Of a stretch of 7,503 nucleotides of DNA, positions 1-6,570 are shown one piece after another. The position numbers were made by a program, and so were the translations under genes. This stretch comes from Rikenellaceae bacterium. GTDB lineage: Bacteria; Bacteroidota; Bacteroidia; Bacteroidales; UBA932. Under the pieces are notes generated by a model. That model did not search any database. It saw only the letters and a program-made list of their open reading frames with translations, and was not told the DNA's origin. The stretch is from contig DOSU01000028.1 in NCBI GenBank assembly GCA_003513895.1, positions 8,807 to 16,309 of the forward strand, in the 5' to 3' direction. Position 1 is the stretch's first letter. Each line of letters begins with the position of its first letter.

Positions 1-253
1 CCTTTTGTAAATTGCCGGCCATAGTCGCGGGCATATCGGGCTTAGAAGTGAAGATCTCACCCCCACCCATTATGAAAAACAAAGCGACTACAGCTGCAAC
101 AGCAGCAAGGGAACCAAATCCCCTTCTGATTAAAACGGCTCTTCTTTTCCTGACAAGTGACGATGAAATTCCTTCCCACAAATCTGCAGGAGGGGCCTCG
201 CCAAAGCCATCCATCAGTTCTTTTACTTTTTTGTCAAAATCGTTTTGAACCAT
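1..253 (-). CDS. Partial single-pass membrane protein, probable partner (anti-sigma-like) of the adjacent ECF sigma factor
   Basis: The frame begins with ATG at 253-251, 1 bp after the sigma factor stop codon, and runs off the left edge with 84 residues visible. Residues 1-30 are an acidic cytoplasmic-looking stretch with the motif EAPPADLWEGI (19-29). This resembles the PPxxxW motif at the start of many Bacteroidota membrane proteins encoded next to ECF sigma factors, some of which continue into an outer-membrane beta-barrel domain. A basic patch (RKRR, 35-38, then RR at 43-44) precedes a hydrophobic segment at about 46-63, giving an N-in single-pass topology. The tight coupling suggests co-translation with the sigma factor, and the inferred role is to hold or sense for it. 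No zinc-binding anti-sigma motif (HxxxCxxC) is visible, so it is not a classical ZAS protein. The missing C-terminal part would settle the family. Confidence 0.75.
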   Translation of the reverse strand, partial: MVQNDFDKKVKELMDGFGEAPPADLWEGISSSLVRKRRAVLIRRGFGSLAAVAAVVALFFIMGGGEIFTSKPDMPATMAGNLQK

Positions 254-254
254 A

Positions 255-800
255 CTATCTCCTTATCCTTTCCTGAAGCCACATCCTCGCCCTGCTAAGC
301 TGCGAGCGCGAACTGCTTTCACTTATATTTAACTCTTTGGCTATCTCCTGGTGAGAATAGCCTTCAATTGCATACATATTAAAAACCATTCTGAACCCAT
401 CCGGCATAGACGCTATAACTTCCATAAGTTCTCTGGAAGAGATATCGTCAAGAACCGAAGGAGAGGGGCAAAATTCCCCTGCTGCCGTATTCAGTTCTCC
501 GCTGTTCTTTAAAACATCCGCCTTTCGAAGAGCCATTAGAGCCGTGTTCACCAATATCCGCCTGAGCCATCCCTCAAACGATCCGCTTCCGCTGTAAGTG
601 CCGATTTTTTCAAAAACAGTAATGAAACCATCGTGCAGTATATCTTTCGCCCTCTCCCTGTCTCCTGCATACCGAAGCGCGACTGAGAACAAACGGGAAG
701 AGTAGGTATCGTACAGAATATGCTGTGCGCGAGAGTCTTGCTTAACACAACCTTCTATAACCTCCTTCTCGTTTGAATATTCGCGGTACCGGACTGCCAT
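255..800 (-). CDS. ECF-type RNA polymerase sigma-70 factor
   Basis: A 181-residue protein, the normal length for an extracytoplasmic-function sigma factor. It redirects RNA polymerase to a specific promoter set. Region 2 spans about residues 22-95, with the typical core-binding and -10-recognition stretch around DILHDGFITVFEKI (53-66) followed by SFEGWLRRILVNTAL (74-88). A short linker (about 96-118) is followed by region 4 (about 120-178), whose helix-turn-helix is seen in GYSHQEIAKELNISES (147-162) and the SQLSRAR recognition helix end (166-172). No region 1 or 3 is present, as expected for ECF factors. The start is the ATG at 800-798; the upstream sequence is AT-rich with no Shine-Dalgarno, which is usual in Bacteroidota. 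The next gene on this strand starts 1 bp after the TAG stop, so both are probably one transcript. The regulon cannot be read from this window. Confidence 0.93.
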   Translation of the reverse strand: MAVRYREYSNEKEVIEGCVKQDSRAQHILYDTYSSRLFSVALRYAGDRERAKDILHDGFITVFEKIGTYSGSGSFEGWLRRILVNTALMALRKADVLKNSGELNTAAGEFCPSPSVLDDISSRELMEVIASMPDGFRMVFNMYAIEGYSHQEIAKELNISESSSRSQLSRARMWLQERIRR

Positions 801-873
801 AAATATATATTATAGATGCAAATTTGCGATAAATTGTTGCACGCAGCTACATAAAATCTTCATTGGTTTGATA

Positions 874-903
874 TTTGCAAAGGTGATAAAATGATTACTT
901 TTG
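874..903 (+). promoter_or_regulatory. Bacteroidota-type promoter for the TPR/EnvC-like operon
   Basis: TACTTTTG at 896-903 fits the Bacteroidota -7 consensus TAnnTTTG exactly. A TTTG at 874-877 lies 18 bp upstream, close to the expected spacing for the -33 element. Transcription would start near 910, leaving a leader of about a dozen bases before the ATG at 923. This is a pattern match only. A second TTTG at 867-870 is spaced too far (25 bp) to be the better choice. Confidence 0.5.
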
Positions 904-922
904 TAAATACGTTTAAAATTAC

Positions 923-2638
923 ATGATAAATACGATTTCCCACAAATCCGGAAGAATAATTTCCAAAATAATTGTGCTGGCAATTTTGCTTGTGGCAGGA
1001 ACAGCCTACCTTGGTGCACAACAAAAATCATCTATCGAAAAAGATTATAAATACATGGAGGCTCTTCGCCTTCTGAATCTGGGGCACCCTGCAGAGTCTG
1101 AGAAAATTTTTCTGGAACTTGTAAAAGAGTATCCTTCGATGGATGCTGCCCACTTCTATCTTTCCAAAATCTACATTAGCAAGAACGATCTTGAAAATGC
1201 AAAAAAGAGCGCTTCCGCAGCACTCAAGGCAGACCCTTCCAATGTGTGGTATAAGATAGAGCTTGCAAGAATATATGCCGCAACAGGAGAGATTGACAAC
1301 TCAATAGCGATCTACGAAGAGGTTCGTCAAAACAATTCTGCCAAAACCGATTTGTATCTGGACATGATTGAGCTTTACATACGCAAACAAAATTACGAAG
1401 GAGCCCTTTCAATAATTGACGACATTGAAAGAGTGAGCGGAAAAAGCGAAGCAACAGGTCTTACCAGATACAATATCTTCATATATCAGAAAAAAACCGA
1501 GGAAGCAATAGCATACTTAAAGGAATTTGACAAAGAACAGCCATCCCCGCGAACATCTACAATGCTGGGAGACTATTACGCAAGCATACAGAAAGACACT
1601 CTGGCTATGGAGTACTACGCAACAGCCCTTTCTCTGGATCCGAAATACATTCCTGCAACTTTCGGAATTGCAGAAAGCTACCGTATAAGAGGCCAGTTTG
1701 ACCTTTACTTCGAATATATGTTCCCATTCATGGCAAACACCGAAGTGAACCCCGGTCTTAAGAACGAATACATGAAAGAGATCATGGCAAATCCAAAGTT
1801 CGTTCAAACATTCTTCCCTCAGGTGGACACAATGATGCAAAACTTATTCGGGGCACATCCCCGGGATACTTCAATAGCATATAATTTTGCAGTTTTCATG
1901 GTACAAACCTCCCGTCCCGATGTTGGTCTCAAGGTGCTCGAACAGAACATCAAAAACTTCCCGCAGGAAAGGGGACCAAGGCACCAATATTTGTCACTGG
2001 CATACTATCTGGAAAAATGGGAAATTCTGGCCAGCCAAAGCGATACTGCACTTGTCTGGTTTCCGGCCGATCTTGATTTTATGCAGCTAAAGGGAATAGG
2101 CCAGCTTCAGCTTAACAAAACGGAAGAATCGATTTCCACTTTTAAAGAAATTCTCCGGCTGGCAAACGGCGACAGTGCAACAACCGTGCGAACTCTTTCA
2201 ATACTTGGCGACACATACTACATGGCAGGGAACAAAAAAGAGGCATACAAGTACTATCAAAAAACAATAGACATCGAGCCAAAACATGCTCCTGCACTTA
2301 ACAACTATGCATATTACCTTAGCGAAGAGGGCAAGCAACTCCGGAAGGCACTGGCTATGAGCAAGAAAACCGTCGTACTTGAGCCGGAAAATGCTACTTA
2401 TCTGGACACATACGCCTGGATTCTGCATAAAATGGGGAACAATGCCGAAGCCAAAAAAATGCTCAAGCAGGCCATGGTATTCGGAGGTAATCAAAATGCC
2501 GATATTCTCGACCACTATGCTATGGTCCTTTTTGAACTTGGAGAAAAAGACCTTGCATTCATGTACTGGGGCCAGGCAGATAAACTTAACCCTTCACTTG
2601 GCATAGCTGCCAAAGTAGATAAACTTAAACAAAAATAA
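923..2638 (+). CDS. Exported tetratricopeptide-repeat protein
   Basis: A 571-residue protein with an N-terminal signal sequence: basic residues to K15, then a hydrophobic core IIVLAILLVAGTAYLGA (16-32), with cleavage likely after the AxxYLGA region near residue 32. There is no lipobox cysteine. The rest is almost all helical TPR units. Clear ones are at about 41-71, 75-105, 109-136, 213-242, 424-453, 457-488, 493-520 and 527-557, recognised by the repeated A/G-x-x-x-Y and ALxLDP/IEPKHAPA/LEPENATY signatures. The middle (about 250-420) is more divergent but still repeat-like. TPR arrays bind other proteins, so a periplasmic scaffold or assembly role is likely, but no partner can be named. It is followed 10 bp later by the EnvC-like gene, and the pair probably works at the cell envelope. 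The ATG at 923 is chosen because it gives the complete signal peptide and lies just behind the promoter match. Confidence 0.88.
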   Translation: MINTISHKSGRIISKIIVLAILLVAGTAYLGAQQKSSIEKDYKYMEALRLLNLGHPAESEKIFLELVKEYPSMDAAHFYLSKIYISKNDLENAKKSASAALKADPSNVWYKIELARIYAATGEIDNSIAIYEEVRQNNSAKTDLYLDMIELYIRKQNYEGALSIIDDIERVSGKSEATGLTRYNIFIYQKKTEEAIAYLKEFDKEQPSPRTSTMLGDYYASIQKDTLAMEYYATALSLDPKYIPATFGIAESYRIRGQFDLYFEYMFPFMANTEVNPGLKNEYMKEIMANPKFVQTFFPQVDTMMQNLFGAHPRDTSIAYNFAVFMVQTSRPDVGLKVLEQNIKNFPQERGPRHQYLSLAYYLEKWEILASQSDTALVWFPADLDFMQLKGIGQLQLNKTEESISTFKEILRLANGDSATTVRTLSILGDTYYMAGNKKEAYKYYQKTIDIEPKHAPALNNYAYYLSEEGKQLRKALAMSKKTVVLEPENATYLDTYAWILHKMGNNAEAKKMLKQAMVFGGNQNADILDHYAMVLFELGEKDLAFMYWGQADKLNPSLGIAAKVDKLKQK

Positions 2639-2648
2639 CCTGAACAGT

Positions 2649-3833
2649 TTGAAGAAATTTGCAGCCATACTCATACTTTTGTTTGCACTCCTTCCTGCAG
2701 CACTCTCCGCTCAAAACACCAGCGAGCAGGAGAGGAGAAAAAAGCAGATAGAGGAGGAGATCGCTTTTCTCGACAAACAACTTGCTTCTACAAAACAGAA
2801 ATATGCAGCAAACACAAAGGAACTTACTTATATCCGGAGGAAAATTGCAAACCGGAAAAAACTGCTCACCGAAATTGAGAACGAAATAAAGGCCATCAAT
2901 AATAAGATGGAAGAAAAAGAGCAGCAAATCATGCAACTTCGAAATGATTTGGGACAACTGAAAAGAGATTATTCAAAACTTATATACTCCGCCTTTAAGA
3001 ACCGAGACCAGACTTCGTGGCTTATGTATGTTCTGGCAAGCGACAATCTTAATCAGGGTTTTAAAAGGTGGGCATACTTCAAGGAGTTCAACCTTTCAAT
3101 GCAAAAACGCGCCGGCCTCATAAAGAATACAAGCGAGCAAATCAACTCCGAAGTTGGAGAACTGGAGAAAATAAAACTCTCCTCCATTAAGGTACAAACA
3201 AAAAAAAGTCAGGAGTTCAAAAAGCTGCAAACCGACGAGCAGGGCGCAAAACGCACCATCTCTCAACTTTCGCAAAAGGAGAAGGAGTTTCGCACACAGC
3301 TGAATGCAAAAAGAAAAGAGGTTGAGCGGCTCAATAGGGAGATAGAGAGAATTCTTTCCGAAGCAGTTAAAGCTAAAAACAGTCCCGGATACAAAGAGTC
3401 CACAGCAGACAGGCAACTTTCGGACAAATTCGAACTCAACCGGGGAAAACTACCGTGGCCGGTTAAACGAGGAGCAATAGTGGATGAGTTTGGCCAGCAC
3501 TTTCACCCGGTATTTAAAAACATAAAGCTTCCTTTCAATAACGGAGTGAATATTGAAACAGACATCAATGCCGAAGTATTCTCTGTTTTCGACGGTGTCG
3601 TGAAGCAGGTTCTTTTTATGCCCGGCTACAACCAATGCGTTCTGCTGCAGCACGGAAATTACTACACATTCTATTGCAAACTCGAAAAGGTTAATGTGAA
3701 ATCCGGCGACAAAGTGAAGACGGGAGAGTCGCTCGGCAAACTTGCATCTTCCGATGAGAACAGTTCAGTAATCCATTTCCAGTTATGGAACGGAACCGTG
3801 AAACAAAATCCTGAGTCCTGGATATCGAGATAA
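2649..3833 (+). CDS. EnvC-like murein hydrolase activator: coiled coil plus degenerate LytM (M23-fold) domain
   Basis: A 394-residue exported protein. The signal peptide is residues 1-21 (KKFAAILILLFALLPAALSA). Charged coiled coils occupy about 24-112 and 150-245, and a LytM/peptidase M23 fold runs from about 268 to 392 (WPVKRGAIVDEFGQHFHPVF, then the GVVKQVLFMPGYNQCVLLQHG core). This order is that of EnvC and similar proteins, which switch on cell-wall amidases during daughter-cell separation. The M23 zinc site is mostly lost: the HxxxD motif reads N297-x-x-x-N301, and the HxH motif keeps only its second histidine (V374-I-H376). The protein should therefore not cut peptidoglycan itself; the activator role is inferred from this and from the domain order. 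The start is a TTG at 2649, 10 bp after the TPR stop codon. No ATG fits, and the TTG places the signal peptide exactly. The stop lies 3 bp from the converging kinase gene. Confidence 0.88.
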   Translation: MKKFAAILILLFALLPAALSAQNTSEQERRKKQIEEEIAFLDKQLASTKQKYAANTKELTYIRRKIANRKKLLTEIENEIKAINNKMEEKEQQIMQLRNDLGQLKRDYSKLIYSAFKNRDQTSWLMYVLASDNLNQGFKRWAYFKEFNLSMQKRAGLIKNTSEQINSEVGELEKIKLSSIKVQTKKSQEFKKLQTDEQGAKRTISQLSQKEKEFRTQLNAKRKEVERLNREIERILSEAVKAKNSPGYKESTADRQLSDKFELNRGKLPWPVKRGAIVDEFGQHFHPVFKNIKLPFNNGVNIETDINAEVFSVFDGVVKQVLFMPGYNQCVLLQHGNYYTFYCKLEKVNVKSGDKVKTGESLGKLASSDENSSVIHFQLWNGTVKQNPESWISR

Positions 3834-3836
3834 CAA

Positions 3837-5537
3837 CTAGTAAATAAAACTGCTCCCCCCAATGAATTCCCGCATTACAGATGTTGGCGGAATCAGTGCT
3901 ATTTCAAAAGGCTGAAGCTCTGTTATGTACGAGAGAAATTTGAGTAGTCGCATACTTTCCGTCGAAGCCGGTGAATTTGGAGAAATTCTCCTTAGCAAAG
4001 GCTCGGCATAATACTTCAACAGTGGCAGCTCGTATATAAGTGCCGAGTTAAACATAATGTCTGCATTCTCCTGATATGGAAAAATGTTTACAATCTCTCC
4101 CCTGCGCACGCTTGGCCAGCGCATTATAGTATCTTCCGGCCTTATACCCCGGTACAGATTATCCCGAACCATTCTTCTTATGAGGCGACTGTCCGATGTA
4201 GAGATGTTATTGTTTTCGTCCAGCGAGAGCGAAGTGAGTGCCGATGCATAAATTCTTATAATTTTCTCGGGAGAGATATGCCCTGTGAGCTTGGGATTCA
4301 ATCCGTGGATTCCTTCCATAATAAGAATGTCCTTCTCTCCCAGAGAGAGTGTTTGTCCTGCGAAGGTGCGGCAACCTGCTGTGAAATCGAACTTGGGCAG
4401 TTGAATTTTTTTTCCTGCAAACAAATCGTTAATCTGCTCATTGAGAAACTCTACATCTAATGCATCCAGCGATTCAAAGTCGAAATTACCATCTTTGTCG
4501 CGCGGAGTTTTGTCTCTGTCTACAAAGTAATTGTCCATCTCTACAACAACAGGGTTTAGCCCTAAAACTTTCGTTTGAAGGGAGATCCTTTTTGAAGTTG
4601 ATGTTTTTCCGCTGCTGGAAGGACCGGCAATGAGAACAAGTTTTACATCGGCCCTCTTTTTGTAAATTTCATCGGCTATTGCTGAATATTTTCTTTCGTG
4701 CAACCCTTCTGAAATTTGAATAAGTTCTCTTGCATTTCCGAACTTAATTGCATTGTTCAATGTTCCAACTCCCTTGACTTTAAGAATGCTGCACCAGTCC
4801 GAATACTCTTTAAAAACATCAAAAAGCTTATATTGATATGGCGACTTCACTAATTTATAAGGGCTGGTTATAGGCGGAGTCTTTATAAGAAAACCTCTGC
4901 TGAAAGACTCAATGTCCCAGGATGTGAGCTGGCCTGTTGTTTCAACAAGCGGCCCATAGAAATGATCGGGATATCCGTCAAGAAAATATACTGTTGTAAA
5001 AAACTTACCCCTTAGTTCGTGCAGAAGTGCTTTTTCCGGCCTTCTATGTTTGAGAAACAACTTAACGGCTTCGTTGGTGAGAATTTTATGCCTCGTAAAT
5101 GGCAAATTTGCAGCAATTATTTGCTTCATCCTCTCCTTGATGGATTCAACTTCCTTTTCGCTTAGAGAAAATTCCTTGGGAGTGCCGTCCTCATCCGGTT
5201 CTAATTCACGGATTTCGGCATACATTCCATTCTGAAGGTTATAGTCAATGACCAGAGAATATTGAGGAAACAAATCGGCAACAGCCTTTTGTACAACAAA
5301 GTTCAAGGAACGACCATAAGTTCTGTAGCCGTCCGGATGCGAATAGTCGATAAACTTAACCCTGTTTGGTATATATAATTCAAAACCAAGCTCTTTCAAC
5401 TGATTATCCACAATAGCAGCCAGAACAGGAATTTCCGGCGAGTAGCCCGATTTTTTAAGAAAATCACTCAACTTTGTTCCCGGTACACATTCAATTGTGG
5501 AGTTAAGGTTTTCACAATACACTCTTATATTTGCCAT
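3837..5537 (-). CDS. Uridine-kinase-family nucleoside kinase with N-terminal TGS domain
   Basis: A 566-residue protein combining three parts. Residues 1-62 look like a TGS domain (PGTKLSDFLKKSG, then VAAIVDNQLKEL-like strand pattern), as found at the start of threonyl-tRNA synthetase. Residues about 63-230 resemble the second additional domain of ThrRS/AlaRS, without an aminoacylation core. Residues about 295-490 form a phosphoribulokinase/uridine kinase P-loop domain: Walker A GPSSSGKT (305-312), the substrate-side VEMDNYFVDRDKTP (332-345) and a Walker B-like DILIMEGIHGLNP (403-415). This architecture is widespread in Bacteroidota and Firmicutes and is usually named nucleoside or uridine kinase. 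It would phosphorylate a nucleoside with NTP in the cytoplasm, but the true substrate is not evident. It starts at ATG 5537, 18 bp after the UvrA-like ORF on the same strand, so it is probably co-transcribed with it. Confidence 0.9.
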   Translation of the reverse strand: MANIRVYCENLNSTIECVPGTKLSDFLKKSGYSPEIPVLAAIVDNQLKELGFELYIPNRVKFIDYSHPDGYRTYGRSLNFVVQKAVADLFPQYSLVIDYNLQNGMYAEIRELEPDEDGTPKEFSLSEKEVESIKERMKQIIAANLPFTRHKILTNEAVKLFLKHRRPEKALLHELRGKFFTTVYFLDGYPDHFYGPLVETTGQLTSWDIESFSRGFLIKTPPITSPYKLVKSPYQYKLFDVFKEYSDWCSILKVKGVGTLNNAIKFGNARELIQISEGLHERKYSAIADEIYKKRADVKLVLIAGPSSSGKTSTSKRISLQTKVLGLNPVVVEMDNYFVDRDKTPRDKDGNFDFESLDALDVEFLNEQINDLFAGKKIQLPKFDFTAGCRTFAGQTLSLGEKDILIMEGIHGLNPKLTGHISPEKIIRIYASALTSLSLDENNNISTSDSRLIRRMVRDNLYRGIRPEDTIMRWPSVRRGEIVNIFPYQENADIMFNSALIYELPLLKYYAEPLLRRISPNSPASTESMRLLKFLSYITELQPFEIALIPPTSVMREFIGGSSFIY

Positions 5538-5555
5538 AGTTTCTCTGCTTTAAAA

Positions 5556-6570
5556 TTAAAGATAGCTGCCGGTTACCGACATTTTGTTCGCTCTAAGTTC
5601 TTCGGGAGTACCTTGTGCAACAATCATTCCCCCTTTGGCGCCCCCTTCCGGACCTAGGTCAAAAATATAATCTACCGAACGGAGTACATCCAGATTATGC
5701 TCAATAATAATAACTGTATTTCCCTGATCTACTATTTTTTGCAAAACACCCAACAGAACATGGATATCTTCAAAGTGCAATCCGGTTGTGGGTTCGTCGA
5801 GCAGGTAAAGCGAGTTTCCTGTTCCCCTGCGGGCAAGTTCTGTCGCAAGCTTCACCCTCTGGCTCTCGCCTCCGGAAAGAGTTGTAGAAGACTGCCCGAG
5901 AGTTACATAGCCAAGGCCTACATCTTCCAGTGCCTTAAGCTTATTCACAATTGACGGCATATGTTCAAAAAAGACAACGGCCTGGGTAATTGTCATATCC
6001 AGAACATCATTAATGGACTTTCCCCTGTACTTAACGGCAAGTGTCTCCGGGTTATATCTTTTTCCGTTGCAGGCTTTGCAGTGTACATAAACTGCGGGGA
6101 GGAAGTTCATTTCGATTGTCTGAACACCGGCCCCCCGGCACTCTTCGCAACGCCCTCCCTTCACATTGAAGGAGAACCGCCCCGGTTTGAAACCCCTTAT
6201 CTTTGAATCCTGAGTTTCTACAAAGAGCTTGCGAATATCCGAAAAGACATTTGTATAAGTGGCCGGGTTGCTCCTTGGAGTACGACCGATTGCGCTCTGG
6301 TCTATCTCAACCAGTTTGTCTATGTTAAACTTACCATTCATCTCCCTGTATGGAAGAGGAGTGTAGAGAGAGTTGTAGAAAAAGTTGCTTAGCACCGGCA
6401 TAAGTGTCTCATTAATCAAAGAGGACTTTCCGCTTCCGCTCACTCCGCTCACCCCTATGAAACAACCAAGAGGTATTTTGATATCGACATTTTTAAGGTT
6501 GTTTCCTGTTGCTCCGAAAAGCTCAATAAACTTGCCGTTTCCCGTCCTGCGAAAAGCAGGAATTTCAATT
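5556..6570 (-). pseudogene. uvrA: 3' fragment of uvrA: distal ABC ATPase module of excinuclease subunit A
   Basis: Residues about 195-531 of the chimera, equal to the last third of UvrA, the damage-scanning ATPase of nucleotide excision repair. All landmarks of the second nucleotide-binding domain are present: the entry motif RRTGNGKFIEL and GATGNNLKNVD (201-223), Walker A GVSGSGKS (236-243), the zinc finger C335-x-x-C338 and C358-x-x-C361, the ABC signature LSGGESQ (425-431), Walker B LYLLDEP (448-454), and the H-loop histidine H485. The sequence up to the stop at 5558-5556 looks intact and undecayed. Missing are the first ABC cassette, the first zinc finger, the UvrB-binding domain and the insertion domain, about 600 residues. 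Without them it cannot load UvrB. Lack of decay suggests either a very recent break or an artificial join. Identification of the module itself is secure. Confidence 0.93.

Noticed and set aside
12..248. Open frame on the plus strand at the left edge.
   Set aside because: It is antisense to the membrane protein that follows the sigma factor. The minus-strand frame has the coupled start, basic patch and membrane segment expected of a real gene.
818..827. Perfect 10-bp palindrome GCAAATTTGC in the divergent intergenic region, with CAAATTTG resembling a minus-strand -7 box for the sigma gene.
   Set aside because: A 10-bp palindrome is expected several times by chance in 7.5 kb, the flanks do not extend it, the -7 match lacks the leading T, and no TTG lies at the right distance upstream.
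1517..1840. Open frame of over 100 codons antisense to the TPR gene.
   Set aside because: It is the shadow of a well-supported gene on the other strand; the translation is cysteine- and histidine-rich without domain features. Other antisense frames at 2198-2515, 2625-2957, 3096-3416 and 6385-6702 were rejected for the same reason.
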